Of a DNA stretch of 64,000 bases, positions 10,059 to 18,699 are shown piece after piece. Under the pieces are notes generated by a model, which was given only the letters and a program-made list of their open reading frames with translations, had not been told where the DNA came from and searched no databases. The position numbers and the translations under genes were made by a program. Every line of letters begins with the position of its first letter. Position 1 is the stretch's first letter. The stretch covers positions 62,001-126,000 of the forward strand of contig NZ_SSMX01000002.1 of NCBI RefSeq assembly GCF_004799515.1, read 5' to 3'. The stretch is from Phenylobacterium sp. GTDB lineage: Bacteria > Pseudomonadota > Alphaproteobacteria > Caulobacterales > Caulobacteraceae.

Positions 10059-10532
10059 ATGGCCGCCTCGGATACGCCGCGCAAGCTGATCGCGGAGAAC
10101 CGCCGCGCGCGGTTCGACTACTTCCTGGAGCAGACCTACGAGGCGGGCCTGGCGCTCACCGGCTCGGAGGTGAAGTCCCTGCGCAACGGCCGGGCCAACA
10201 TCGCCGAGAGCTATGCGGCGGTGGAGGGCGACGAGATCGTGCTGATCAACGCCGACATCCCGCCCTACGCCCAGGCCGGCCCGCACTTCAACCACGAGCC
10301 GCGCCGCCACCGGAAGCTGCTGCTGAAGCGCAAGGAGATCGACCGGCTGATCGGCGCGGTGCAGCGCGACGGCCGCACCCTGATCCCGACCAAGCTGTTC
10401 TGGAGCGACAAGGGCCTCGCCAAGCTCGAGGTCGCTGTCGCCACCGGCAAGAAGGCCCATGACAAGCGCGAGGCCACCGCCGCGCGCGACTGGCAGCGCG
10501 ACAAGGCCCGGCTGATGCGGGACAAGGGCTGA
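10059..10532 (+). CDS. smpB: SsrA-binding protein SmpB
   Basis: SmpB binds tmRNA and delivers it to stalled ribosomes for trans-translation. The 157 residues match the family length. Recognisable parts are the [10 protein letters not shown] start, the [18 protein letters not shown] block, the [13 protein letters not shown] tmRNA-binding stretch and the basic tail KKAHDKRE...DWQRDKAR that occupies the decoding centre. It follows dapA by one base and precedes the GNAT gene by one base. The tmRNA gene itself is not in the window. Confidence 0.96.
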   Translation: MAASDTPRKLIAENRRARFDYFLEQTYEAGLALTGSEVKSLRNGRANIAESYAAVEGDEIVLINADIPPYAQAGPHFNHEPRRHRKLLLKRKEIDRLIGAVQRDGRTLIPTKLFWSDKGLAKLEVAVATGKKAHDKREATAARDWQRDKARLMRDKG

Positions 10533-10533
10533 G

Positions 10534-11259
10534 GTGGACGCAGGCGAGATCGAGGCGATCGAGCGCGACACGGTCGCCGCCGTCGCCCCGCCGGGCCTCC
10601 TGGAGATCGGCGGCTGGCTGGTCCCGCTGGACAACGGAACCATCGGACGGGCCAAGAGCGCCGTGCCCCTGCGCCACGACCTGGGCCCTGAGGCCCTCGG
10701 CGAGATCGAGGCCGCCTACCGCGACCGGGGCCTGAAACCCGGCTTCCGCATCGCCGAAGCGCCGGGCCTGGACGCCGTGCGCGCCGAGCTCGCCCGCCGC
10801 GGCTTCACGCCCGAACAGCCGACGGTCTTCAAGACCGGATCGGTCGCGACACTCGCCGCCTTTTCGGACGCGCCGGCGCGCCTCCTCCAACGGCCGGACG
10901 ACGCCTGGGCCGGGGTCTTCCTGGGCGAGGGCTTCGATCCGGCCGACGGCGCCCATCGCGTCGCCGTGCTCAGCCGCTCGCCGGGCGCCCTCTACGGCGC
11001 CGCCGGCGAGGGCGGGGCGACCCACGCCGTCGGCGTCATGAGCTTCGGCGCGAGATGGGCCGGCGTCCACGGCATGCGCACCGCCCCAGCCCACCGCGGC
11101 AAAGGCCACGCCAGCGCCATCCTCGGCGCCCTGGCCCGCGAGGCCCGGGCCCGCGGCGTCGAACGCGTCCTGCTGCAGGTCGAAGAGCCCAACCCGGCCC
11201 GCCGCATCTACCGCGCGGCCGGCTTCTCGGAGATCTGGACCTACAGGTACTGGCGCTAG
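10534..11259 (+). CDS. GNAT-family N-acetyltransferase
   Basis: This 241-residue protein begins at GTG 10534, one base after smpB. The GNAT acetyl-CoA-binding motif is clear in the C-terminal half: MRTAPAHRGKGHASAILGALAREARARG, followed by LQVEEPNPARRIYRAAGF. The N-terminal half is a divergent GNAT-like domain, an arrangement common in two-domain acetyltransferases. The substrate is unknown. Its stop abuts that of the convergent M20 peptidase. Confidence 0.85.
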   Translation: MDAGEIEAIERDTVAAVAPPGLLEIGGWLVPLDNGTIGRAKSAVPLRHDLGPEALGEIEAAYRDRGLKPGFRIAEAPGLDAVRAELARRGFTPEQPTVFKTGSVATLAAFSDAPARLLQRPDDAWAGVFLGEGFDPADGAHRVAVLSRSPGALYGAAGEGGATHAVGVMSFGARWAGVHGMRTAPAHRGKGHASAILGALAREARARGVERVLLQVEEPNPARRIYRAAGFSEIWTYRYWR

Positions 11260-12672
11260 CTACTTCGCCAGGTCCCGCAGGATGCTCTCCCACTGGAACA
11301 GGGCCCCGTCGATGGTGTCGACCGGGACGCGCTCGTTCAGGCCGTGGGCGAAGTCGTCGGAGGCCTTCATGAAGGCGCCGGAGACCCCGTAGGCCGGCAC
11401 GCCGAGCGCGCGGAAGAACATGCTGTCGGTGGCGCCCGCCGACATCTCCGGCACGACCGCCAGGCCGGGATAGCGCGCCTGCACCGCCTTGGTCACCGCC
11501 GCCAGGACGTCGGGCCGGAGCGGCGAGGCGCCGGCGTCGATGGCGCCGTCGGCGGCGCGGGTGATCGTCGCGGTGGGGTCGTCCATCGCCCGGATCAGCG
11601 CCTGGCGCACCTGCTCGGACGGCGTGCCCGGGAAGATGCGGCAGTTGACGTTGGCGGTGACCTTCTGCGGCAGGGCGTTGGTGGCGTGGCCGCCCTCGAT
11701 CATGGTCGCCACGCAGGTGGTGCGCAGCTGGCCCACGAAGTCCGGATCGGCCGACAGCACGTCGAGCGCGGCCTGGTCGTTCGGGTTGGCGATGTAGTGG
11801 CGCAGGGCCTCGCCCACCGCGCCGGGCGTCTGGGCGGCGGCGGCCTTGAAGCCGGCCAGCGTGATGTCGCTGTGCATCACCGGGAAGCGGTAGGCGGCGA
11901 TCCGCGCCAGGTCCTGGCCCATCTCGTTGATGGCGTTGACCTTGCCCGGCCGGCTGGAGTGGCCGCCCGGATTGGTGACGGTGATCTGGAAGTCCGCGTA
12001 GGTCTTCTCCGCCGCCTGCAGGCCGTAATAGACCGGCTTGCCGTCCTCGCCGACCAGGCCGCCGCCGGCGTCGCCGTTCAGCACCAGTTCGGCGCCCTGG
12101 AGCTCGGCGGCGAACTTGCGCGCGGTCTGCTGGGCGGTCTCCTCGTCGCCGGAGAGCGCCAGGATGACGTCGCGCCCGGGCTTCCAGCCGGACTGGCGCA
12201 GCTTGCCCAGCACCGTCACCACCATGGAGACGTCGAACTTGTCGTCGATGGCGCCGCGGCCGAAGACGTAGCCGTTCTCCACCACCGGGGTGAACGGGTC
12301 GCGCGTCCAGTCGGCGGGCTTGGCCTCGACGACGTCCATGTGGTCGATGACCACGATCGGCTTCTTCGACGGGTCCGTCCCGGGATAGCGGGCGATCAGG
12401 ATGGAGCTGCCGGCCGCCGCCTCGATGCGCACCTCGTCCGGCTTGTAGCCGTGGGCGACCAGCACGCCCTTCAGGTACTCGGCGTAGGGCTTCACCTGGT
12501 CGCCGGGGATGACGGTGTGGAACGAGACGCCCTTCTTCAGGAGCTCCAGCGCCTGGTCATGCAGGGCGGGATCGACCTTCGGGGCCTGGGCGAGGGCGGG
12601 CGCGGCGGCCAGGATAGCGGACAGGGCGGCGCAGGCGGCGAGCAGGCTCTTCGTCAAGGTCGGGGAATCCAT
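11260..12672 (-). CDS. Secreted M20/M25/M40-family metallopeptidase
   Basis: The 470-residue precursor carries a signal peptide ending near LAAAPALAQA. Zinc ligands of the M20 family are recognisable: His in VVIDHMDVV, Asp in FGRGAIDDK, the Glu pair in LSGDEETAQQ and a later Asp in LNGDAGG. A dimerisation domain follows (NPGGHSSRPGKVNAI). The C-terminal His would lie in DDFAHGLNE. The most likely activity is carboxypeptidase or dipeptidase on periplasmic peptides. It is a single gene with no clear partners. Confidence 0.9.
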   Translation of the reverse strand: MDSPTLTKSLLAACAALSAILAAAPALAQAPKVDPALHDQALELLKKGVSFHTVIPGDQVKPYAEYLKGVLVAHGYKPDEVRIEAAAGSSILIARYPGTDPSKKPIVVIDHMDVVEAKPADWTRDPFTPVVENGYVFGRGAIDDKFDVSMVVTVLGKLRQSGWKPGRDVILALSGDEETAQQTARKFAAELQGAELVLNGDAGGGLVGEDGKPVYYGLQAAEKTYADFQITVTNPGGHSSRPGKVNAINEMGQDLARIAAYRFPVMHSDITLAGFKAAAAQTPGAVGEALRHYIANPNDQAALDVLSADPDFVGQLRTTCVATMIEGGHATNALPQKVTANVNCRIFPGTPSEQVRQALIRAMDDPTATITRAADGAIDAGASPLRPDVLAAVTKAVQARYPGLAVVPEMSAGATDSMFFRALGVPAYGVSGAFMKASDDFAHGLNERVPVDTIDGALFQWESILRDLAK

Positions 12673-12828
12673 CGAAGGGTGAGGGTGGCGGCGACCCTAG
12701 CGGGGCCGGAACCGGGTGGCGAGGGTCATGGCGGCCCGGAACCTTTTCCTGCGGCCAAGCTTAGGTTTGCACGGGCGAACCGGCACGCCGATTTCGGCGG
12801 AGCTCTGGACGCGCGGGGAAACGAACCC

Positions 12829-13083
12829 ATGGAACCTCACAGCCTCATCGCCTGGCTCATCATCGGCGCGGTCGCCGGATGGCTTGCGGGCTCGTTCGTC
12901 AAGGGCGGCGGTTTCGGCCTGCTCGGCGACATCGTGGTGGGGATCATCGGCGCCTTCATCGGCGGCTGGCTGGCCGGCGTCCTGCACATCCACATCGGCA
13001 GCGGCTGGATCTCCTCGATCATCACCGCCGCGGTCGGCGCGATCCTCCTCCTGATCCTGTTGCGCGCGGTGCGTCGAGCCTAG
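12829..13083 (+). CDS. GlsB/YeaQ/YmgE-family small membrane protein
   Basis: The 84-residue product has three hydrophobic helices with the glycine-rich pattern of the transglycosylase-associated/GlsB family (IIGAVAGWLAG, GDIVVGIIGAFIGGWLAG). Members are stress-induced inner-membrane proteins of unknown biochemical role. I chose ATG 12829, preceded by GGGGAAA at suitable spacing; a longer open frame exists upstream but lacks family similarity. Its stop overlaps the stop of the convergent MBL-rhodanese gene. Confidence 0.88.
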   Translation: MEPHSLIAWLIIGAVAGWLAGSFVKGGGFGLLGDIVVGIIGAFIGGWLAGVLHIHIGSGWISSIITAAVGAILLLILLRAVRRA

Positions 13084-14108
13084 CTCTCCAGGGGCAGGCC
13101 GGCCTCGCGCCAGGCCTTCATGCCCCCGTCCAGCGCCGCCGCCCGGCCATAGCCCAGCTCGCGCAGGGTGGCGGCGGCGAGCGTCGAGATCTTGCCGAAC
13201 TCGCAGCAGGTCAGGATACGCACCGTCGGGTCCGGCAGCTCGGCGTTGACCCGCAGCTCCAGCTGGCCGCGCGGCAGGTGGTGGGCGCCCGGCACATGGC
13301 CGGCCTCGAAGGCCTCCTTCTCGCGCAGGTCCAGGATGACCAGATCGCGCCGGTTGCCGCCGAGCCGCCCGGCGGCCTCGGCCATCGACATGAACGGCAC
13401 CTTGGCGGCGGCCTCGGCGAGCAACTGCGCGACCGTCTTGCCGCCGCTCATGTTGGTCCGCAAGGCCTCGGTCAGATGGGTCGGCGCGGCCAGGTCCAGC
13501 GCCTGCATCATGGCCACGAACTCGGCCCGGTCGGTCTTCTGCAGGCGCGGGTTGTCGGCGATCTCCGCACCGATGGTGGAGTGCGAGCGGCCTTTGTAGT
13601 CGTGGGCCGGAAAGACCAGCGTTTCCGCCGGCAGCTTCAGGAGCCCTTCGAACAGGCTGTCGTAGAGGTCGTGCGGATCGCCGGTCGGCAGGTCGGTCCG
13701 GCCCGTGCCGCCGATCAGCAGGGTGTCACCGGTGAACACCCGGTCGTCCATGACCAGGCTCATGGAATCGCGGGTGTGTCCCGGCGTGTGCATCGCCCGC
13801 AGCTTCAGGCCGCCGGCGATCAGCATCTCCCCGTCGTCCAGCCGCATCTGCGCGTGCGGCGCCGGCGAGAGGCGGTGCATCACCACTGGCGACTCCAGCG
13901 CGCGAGCGAGTTCCTTGCTGGCTGAGAAGTGGTCGGCGTGGGTGTGGGTGTCGATCACATATTTCACGGCGAGCCCGTGCCGGGCGAGCAGGCCCCGATA
14001 GTGGTCGATGCGGCTGAGCTCCGGGTCGATCAGCACCGCGGCCTGGGTGGCCTCGCAGCCCAGCAGGTACGATTGGCAGCCGCCCGTGGCGACCTGTTCG
14101 AAGATCAT
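13080..14108 (-). CDS. ETHE1-like MBL-fold persulfide dioxygenase fused to rhodanese
   Basis: The N-terminal 230 residues form a metallo-beta-lactamase fold with THTHADH, MHTPGHT, TGDTLLIGG and FPAHDY motifs typical of glyoxalase II/ETHE1 persulfide dioxygenases. The C-terminal 100 residues are a rhodanese domain (VILDLREKEAFEAGHVPGA) with a candidate active-site Cys in CEFGKIS. Such fusions oxidise glutathione persulfide to sulfite and handle sulfane sulfur. ATG 14108 has a strong GGGGGGAG site just upstream, giving 342 residues; the longer open frame has no family similarity. No sulfide:quinone reductase or sulfur-responsive regulator is adjacent. Confidence 0.88.
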   Translation of the reverse strand: MIFEQVATGGCQSYLLGCEATQAAVLIDPELSRIDHYRGLLARHGLAVKYVIDTHTHADHFSASKELARALESPVVMHRLSPAPHAQMRLDDGEMLIAGGLKLRAMHTPGHTRDSMSLVMDDRVFTGDTLLIGGTGRTDLPTGDPHDLYDSLFEGLLKLPAETLVFPAHDYKGRSHSTIGAEIADNPRLQKTDRAEFVAMMQALDLAAPTHLTEALRTNMSGGKTVAQLLAEAAAKVPFMSMAEAAGRLGGNRRDLVILDLREKEAFEAGHVPGAHHLPRGQLELRVNAELPDPTVRILTCCEFGKISTLAAATLRELGYGRAAALDGGMKAWREAGLPLES

Positions 14109-14236
14109 GGCTCCCCCCGAAGCGTCGGCTGGCCGACCTAAGCGCCGCCGCCCGGACCTGGCAAGGGCTACCCGACGGCCCCGGTCTTGCAGCTTCCCCC
14201 GCAGGTTGTCCCGGTTTGACACCCAGAGCGGCCCAC

Positions 14237-14254
14237 CTAACGTAACACTGTTAG
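14237..14254. promoter_or_regulatory. Imperfect dyad upstream of PEP-CTERM-like gene
   Basis: CTAAC and GTTAG arms separated by eight bases lie in an AT-rich stretch 38 bases before the start of the secreted protein gene. This could be an operator, or part of the promoter of either divergent gene. Only five bases per arm match, so the support is weak. Confidence 0.3.
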
Positions 14255-14291
14255 ATGAAATAAGAATTGTATAAAAAGGACAGTGACTTCC

Positions 14292-14999
14292 ATGCGTTTA
14301 TCCAACCAGATTCTGATCTCCGCCATCGCCCTTGCCGGGTTGTGCGCGGGGACGAGCGCGCAAGCCGCTGTCCCGATGTTGAGCGGCGCCATCACCGCCG
14401 ACAACGAATACGCCGCCTTCCTGTCGACCTCCGACAACACGCTGGGGACGCTCCTGACCTCCGGCGCCAACTGGCAGAGCGCCCAGACCTTCTCCGCGGC
14501 CTTGGTCCCGGGGCAGACCTACTACCTGCATGTGATCGCCAACAACTGGTACGGCCCGGGCGACATGGCCGGCGGCAACCCCGACGCCCTTCTGGGCAGC
14601 TTCGCGGTCACGGGCGGCTTCCAGTTCGCCAACGGCCAGCAGACCCTTGGCACCGACACCGCCGACTGGCGCGCCGATCCGAACGCCACGGTTCAGGACC
14701 TCGGCGGTCCGCTGAGCTGGACCGCGCCGACCGACGCGCCCACCAGCTGGGGCGTCAACGGCGGCTCCAATATCTGGGACTCGGCGATCGGCGGCCCGAT
14801 CGCCGGCGTCAGCGCCTCGGCGCAATGGATCTGGTCGCAGAGCGACCCGTCGGGCGAGGCCTTCTTCTCGACCACTATCACCGATCCGAAGGTCGCCGGC
14901 GTGCCCGAACCCGCCGCCTGGGCCCTGATGATCGTCGGCTTCGGCCTGACCGGCGCGGCGCTCCGCCGCCGCCGCACCCCGGCCTTCGCCCGGATCTAG
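14292..14999 (+). CDS. Secreted protein with PEPxxWAMM-type C-terminal sorting signal
   Basis: The 235-residue precursor has a Sec signal peptide (ISAIALAGLCAGTSAQA), a beta-rich Ser/Asn/Gly-containing body, and a C-terminus with PEPAAWALMIVGFGLTG followed by basic RRRR. That is the tripartite motif, transmembrane helix and basic tail of PEP-CTERM sorting signals as used in sphingomonads and Caulobacterales. It is predicted to be exported and processed at the envelope. ATG 14292 follows AAAAAGGA and an AT-rich leader. The body has no recognised domain. The window encodes no exosortase. A second protein of this class lies at 45132. Confidence 0.82.
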   Translation: MRLSNQILISAIALAGLCAGTSAQAAVPMLSGAITADNEYAAFLSTSDNTLGTLLTSGANWQSAQTFSAALVPGQTYYLHVIANNWYGPGDMAGGNPDALLGSFAVTGGFQFANGQQTLGTDTADWRADPNATVQDLGGPLSWTAPTDAPTSWGVNGGSNIWDSAIGGPIAGVSASAQWIWSQSDPSGEAFFSTTITDPKVAGVPEPAAWALMIVGFGLTGAALRRRRTPAFARI

Positions 15000-15643
15000 G
15001 CTTCCAGCAGCGCCCGCGCGCGTTCGAACACCGCTTCGAACATCGCGGGCGTCAGCCGCCCGGTGTTCGTGTTGAGCCGTGAGCAGTGGTAGCTGTTCAG
15101 CACCACATAGGGCCCGGCCTGGAACTCCGTCCCATGGCCCGGCAGGCCCGCCGAGGCCCTCAGCCCCAGCGCCTTCAAGACGTTGCGGCGTGAGACGTCG
15201 CCCAGGGTGACGATCACCTTCAAGCGGGGCAGGGCGGCGATCCGCGCGGCCAGGAACGGCCGGCAGGTCGCCTCCTCGCTTGTCTCCGGCTTGTTGCCCG
15301 GCGGGGCGCAGCGCACGGCGTTGGAGATCATGCAGTCGACCAGCTTCAGGCCGTCCCGGCCGTTCGGGTCGTAGCTCCCGGTCGCGAAGCCCGTCTTCCT
15401 CAGGGTGCCGTAGAGCAGGATCCCGGCATGGTCGCCGGTGAACGGCCGCCCCGTGCGGTTCGCCCCCGTCCGCCCGGGCGCCAGTCCCGCCACCAAGAGC
15501 CGCGCCGCCGGATCGCCGAAGGAGGGCGCCGGGCCGTTCCACCAGTCGGGGTGCTCCGCGGCGTTCTTCGCCCGATAGGCCACCAGCCTGGGACACAGGG
15601 GACAATCGCGCGGCGGCTCGGCCTGAGGGGTCAGCTTTTCCAC
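14996..15643 (-). CDS. Uracil-DNA glycosylase superfamily protein, family 5 (UDGb)-like
   Basis: The 215-residue protein shows the UDG motif 1 region GLAPGRTGANRTGRPFTGD, which resembles family 5 enzymes, and N-terminal cysteines (CPLCPR) that with later Cys residues would bind a 4Fe-4S cluster. The second signature reads YHCSRLNTNTGRLT, where most families have HPS. It should remove uracil or deaminated bases from DNA in base excision repair. It is convergent with the PEP-CTERM gene; the last four bases overlap. Confidence 0.87.
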   Translation of the reverse strand: MEKLTPQAEPPRDCPLCPRLVAYRAKNAAEHPDWWNGPAPSFGDPAARLLVAGLAPGRTGANRTGRPFTGDHAGILLYGTLRKTGFATGSYDPNGRDGLKLVDCMISNAVRCAPPGNKPETSEEATCRPFLAARIAALPRLKVIVTLGDVSRRNVLKALGLRASAGLPGHGTEFQAGPYVVLNSYHCSRLNTNTGRLTPAMFEAVFERARALLEA

Positions 15644-15671
15644 GCCTCGTCCTTAGCCGAGTCGCGAAGGT

Positions 15672-16277
15672 TCAGGCGTCCGCCTCGGCGTCGTCCTCGT
15701 GGCGGCGCTGTTCGGTGCGGCTTTCCTGGATGAAGCGGGGCAGGCGCGAGGGCCGGCCGATGATGTCGGCCAGGTCGGCGAGGTCCACGAAATTGTCGGC
15801 CTGGCGGCGCAGATCGTCCGAGGCCATCGGCGGCTGCGACTTGACGGTGGAGACCACGGTCACCCGCGCCCCGCGCCGCTGCACCGCCGCCACCAGGGCC
15901 TTGAAGTCCCCGTCGCCCGAGAACAGCACCAGGTGGTCGGCCGAGGCCGCGGCCATCTCCATCATGTCGACGGCGATCTCCACGTCCATGTCGCCGCGCC
16001 AGCGCTTGCGCCCCTGGCTGTCGGTGTATTGCCGCGCCGCCTTGGTGACGAGGGAATAGCCGTTGTAGTCCAGCCAATCGACCAGCGGCCGGATCGGCGA
16101 GTACTCCTCGTCCTCGACGAGGGCGGTGTAGTAGTAGGCGCGCACCAGGACGCCGCGCTTGCGGAACTCTTCCAGGAGCTTGCGGTAGTCGATGTCGAAG
16201 CCCAGGCCCTTGGCCGCGGAGTAGAGGTTGGATCCGTCGATGAACAGCGCCAGGCGGTCGGTGGGATAAAAGGTCAT
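15672..16277 (-). CDS. NYN-domain (LabA/PIN-like) protein
   Basis: The 201-residue product has the NYN fold signatures: acidic residues in LALFIDGSNLY, in DVEIAVDMME and in LFSGDGDFKALVAAV, followed by GARVTVVST. NYN proteins are metal-dependent ribonuclease-like enzymes of the PIN superfamily. The charged C-terminal tail (RRHEDDAEAD) may bind RNA. It is divergent from folK with a 16-base gap, so their promoters must overlap. Confidence 0.87.
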   Translation of the reverse strand: MTFYPTDRLALFIDGSNLYSAAKGLGFDIDYRKLLEEFRKRGVLVRAYYYTALVEDEEYSPIRPLVDWLDYNGYSLVTKAARQYTDSQGRKRWRGDMDVEIAVDMMEMAAASADHLVLFSGDGDFKALVAAVQRRGARVTVVSTVKSQPPMASDDLRRQADNFVDLADLADIIGRPSRLPRFIQESRTEQRRHEDDAEADA

Positions 16278-16293
16278 CAGCTCAAATGTCCAA

Positions 16294-16881
16294 ATGACCA
16301 GGGAGGCCGGACGCTGGACCCCCGCACCCGAAGCCCTCGACGCGGCGGTGATCGTGGCCCTGGGCTCAAATAGGCCCGGCGATCACCCGACGTGCGAAGA
16401 CCTGCTCGAGGCGGCCTTGGCGTCCTTCCCCCAGGCAGGATTGCCCGTGCTGGCCCGGTCTGGCTGGTGGAGCTCTGCCGCCTGGCCTGACCCAAGGGGA
16501 AAGGAATATCGCAACGGCGTCGCGATTGTCGAGACGGTCGACCCTCCGCACGCGGTTCTGGAGGCGCTTTTTGCCATCGAGCGGCAGTTTGGGCGAACGC
16601 GCGGCCTGCCCAACGCGCCGCGCACCCTCGACCTCGACCTGATCGCCCACGGCCGCCAGGTGAGCGCTGAGCCCGGCCTCATCCTGCCGCACCCGAGGGC
16701 CGCCGAGCGCCTGTTCGTCATGGGGCCCTTGGCCGAGATCGCGCCGGAGTGGCGCCATCCGGCGCTGGGCCGGACCGCGACGGAATTGGCGGCTTCTGCA
16801 ACTGTGGGCGTGGATGCGCGGCCCACACCTTCCCCGTCATCCTCCGGTCACCCGCAGGCTGATCCGGGGGACCCAAGCTGA
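16294..16881 (+). CDS. folK: 6-hydroxymethyl-7,8-dihydropterin pyrophosphokinase; C-terminus runs into a repeat element
   Basis: FolK transfers pyrophosphate from ATP to hydroxymethyl-dihydropterin in folate synthesis. Family motifs are present: VALGSNRPGD, the FGRTRGLPNAPRTLDLDLI block with the catalytic Asp pair, and ILPHPRAAERLFVM. The domain finishes near residue 170. The last 16 residues (about SPSSSGHPQADPGDPS) and the TGA stop are encoded by the left half of the inverted-repeat element at 16833-16948, so the natural C-terminus was probably replaced when the element arrived. Folding should not be affected. Confidence 0.92.
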   Translation: MTREAGRWTPAPEALDAAVIVALGSNRPGDHPTCEDLLEAALASFPQAGLPVLARSGWWSSAAWPDPRGKEYRNGVAIVETVDPPHAVLEALFAIERQFGRTRGLPNAPRTLDLDLIAHGRQVSAEPGLILPHPRAAERLFVMGPLAEIAPEWRHPALGRTATELAASATVGVDARPTPSPSSSGHPQADPGDPS

Positions 16882-16948
16882 GGGGCGGAATGGGCGAGGT
16901 TGCTTGGGTCTCCCGGATCGTCTCTTCGGGCGACCGGAGGATGACGGG
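16833..16948. repeat. GTCATCC-family intergenic inverted repeat, copy 1
   Basis: The 17-base ends (CCCGTCATCCTCCGGTC at 16833-16849 and its exact complement at 16932-16948) bracket an inner inverted repeat, GATCCGGGGGACCCAAGC against GCTTGGGTCTCCCGGATC. The whole 116 bases can fold into one long hairpin. It lies between the convergent folK and a small membrane protein gene, and its left half is translated as the end of folK. Its sequence is closely matched by the element at 34555. Confidence 0.9.
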
Positions 16949-16959
16949 ATTTTGGGTAT

Positions 16960-17262
16960 CTAAGGCCTAAGCCTCCGCACCACGCCCTGCGCCACCCACA
17001 GTCCGCCCGCCGCGCCCAGCAAGCCGCCCACCACAAGGGCCGCCACGTAGCCCACCAGCGCGGCGAACCCCGCCCAGTGCGGCAAGGCGCGGTTCGAGAC
17101 CGCCAGCAACAGGGCTGTCGGCAGCAGGAACGACCCGGCCAGTGCGCCGGTGGCGGCCAGGGCGAGATAGATTCCGGAAACCCGGCTCGCCGGTCGGCGC
17201 AGCATCCCCACCGCGGCGGCGAGCGCCAGCAGCCAGGCCGGAACGAGGAAGATGAAGGCCAT
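16960..17262 (-). CDS. Small integral membrane protein, unknown function
   Basis: The 100-residue product is strongly hydrophobic with about three membrane helices: FIFLVPAWLLALAAAVGML near the start, a central GALAGSFLLPTALLLAV, and a C-terminal AALVGYVAALVVGGLLG, ending in a basic RRLRP tail. No known family is recognised. Its coding potential is supported by the hydrophobic periodicity and by its place directly downstream of another leftward gene, 32 bases away. It ends beside the repeat element. Confidence 0.6.
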   Translation of the reverse strand: MAFIFLVPAWLLALAAAVGMLRRPASRVSGIYLALAATGALAGSFLLPTALLLAVSNRALPHWAGFAALVGYVAALVVGGLLGAAGGLWVAQGVVRRLRP

Positions 17263-17294
17263 GGGCGGGTCCGTCGGGACCTGGCCCGCGCAGC

Positions 17295-18104
17295 CTAGGC
17301 TATCGCCCGCCGGCGCCGGTCGTCACGCGCGATCTGCAACCCCCTTGGCCCGGGCGCGAGCGTCCAGCGGCCGGCCTCCACAAGGTCAGGGTCGAGCTTG
17401 GAGGCGATGGTGGCGGCCTCCATCACCAGGTCCGCGCCGATCCTTGGCGGCACGACGTCCACCGTCTGAGCCATCAGCCGCGCGGCCACGACCGACAGCG
17501 CGATCGGCCAATGCGCCTCGTTCAGCCCCGGCTCGTCGGCCATCTCAAGCGGCATGGGGGCGGTGACGATCCGCCGTACGGCCGGCCACAGCACGCGCAG
17601 CAGGTCCTGCGGCCGGGCCACGCCCTCGCGGCCCTTGGCGGGCGAGAGCCGGCCAAGCTGGCCCTCCGCCGCCGTCTTGGCGATCCGCCGCTCGAGCTCC
17701 CAGTAGTCGGGGAACTCCGTACGCTTGACCCCCGCCGCCGCGGCGGCCTGCACCACGAAACGCTGCAGCGGAAAGCCGTGGCCGAAGCCCAGAAGCAGGG
17801 GCGCGTTGATCCAGCGGCCGGCCAGGAAGCGGCGGCTCTCCTTGTCCTGCCGCAGCATCAGGCTCTCCGGCGCCACCAGGTCGCGCCGCGCGGTGAGCAG
17901 TTCGCCCTGCTCCAGGGCCGAGTTCTGGGCGGCGAAGCCCACCAGGGCGCCGGCCGCGGTCAGCAGGCTCTGGGCGTGCGCGCCCGTGGCGGGGATCTTG
18001 CGCAGCAGGAGCTGGCGCACCGCCGAGGTCGCCAGGTTCGCCCGGGTGACGGACTCCGGCTCCCAGGGGAAGCGCTCCTGGCGTTGCACTGGCGCAGGCG
18101 GCAT
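17295..18104 (-). CDS. Conserved-looking hypothetical protein, unknown function
   Basis: The 269-residue protein is soluble and mixed alpha/beta, with Arg/Glu-rich helices. It has no signal peptide, membrane segment or motif that I recognise. Codon usage matches the neighbours (strong G/C third positions), so it is very likely a real gene. It is read divergently from rpoZ and probably forms a pair with the small membrane protein gene downstream. Confidence 0.65.
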   Translation of the reverse strand: MPPAPVQRQERFPWEPESVTRANLATSAVRQLLLRKIPATGAHAQSLLTAAGALVGFAAQNSALEQGELLTARRDLVAPESLMLRQDKESRRFLAGRWINAPLLLGFGHGFPLQRFVVQAAAAAGVKRTEFPDYWELERRIAKTAAEGQLGRLSPAKGREGVARPQDLLRVLWPAVRRIVTAPMPLEMADEPGLNEAHWPIALSVVAARLMAQTVDVVPPRIGADLVMEAATIASKLDPDLVEAGRWTLAPGPRGLQIARDDRRRRAIA

Positions 18105-18268
18105 CGCGGACTCCGGCCGATCGAGGCCTGAAGCCTAGCCCACCAACCGTTGAGCCTTTGCAACCGCACGTGGTGAACGTCGGGTAAGGCGCCTGCGGCC
18201 TTTGCGGCGTTGCACAATGGGCCGCGAAGCTCTATTTTCCCAGGTTCTCTCCCCGTCCCGAGGATTTC

Positions 18269-18628
18269 ATGGCTCGCGTCACTGTCGAAGACTGCATCGA
18301 AAAGGTTCCGAACCGCTTCAACCTCGTGCTCCTGGCGGCGCACCGGGCCCGGGCTATCTCGGCCGGCGCCCAGATCCTGGTCGATCGCGACAACGACAAG
18401 AACCCGGTCGTCTCCCTGCGCGAGATCGCCGACGACGTGGTCGACGCCGAGGAATTGCGCGAGGCCCTGATCGGCACCCTGCAACGCGTCGACGAGCGTT
18501 CGGAAGCCGAGGAAGAGGCCGAGACCCTGGCCCTGCTGGCCGATCCCACCCACATGCAGATGAGCGAGCTCGAACTGGTGCGCGCCCTGCAGAGCGACCG
18601 CGACGGCGGCCAGGAGGAGCGGTACTGA
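18269..18628 (+). CDS. rpoZ: RNA polymerase omega subunit
   Basis: The omega subunit helps assemble the beta' subunit and, in many proteobacteria, forms part of a ppGpp site on RNA polymerase. The N-terminus [30 protein letters not shown] is diagnostic, with the [13 protein letters not shown] block after it. The acidic C-terminal extension gives 119 residues, typical of alphaproteobacteria. GAGGATTTC precedes the ATG. spoT follows 71 bases later, the classical rpoZ-spoT pairing. Confidence 0.97.
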   Translation: MARVTVEDCIEKVPNRFNLVLLAAHRARAISAGAQILVDRDNDKNPVVSLREIADDVVDAEELREALIGTLQRVDERSEAEEEAETLALLADPTHMQMSELELVRALQSDRDGGQEERY

Positions 18629-18699
18629 GCCCGGAAGGCGCAGAACCCCTCCCAATCCAGGCGGCGCCCGACCCCGCCGCCCCGCTGAAAGACGCCCCC

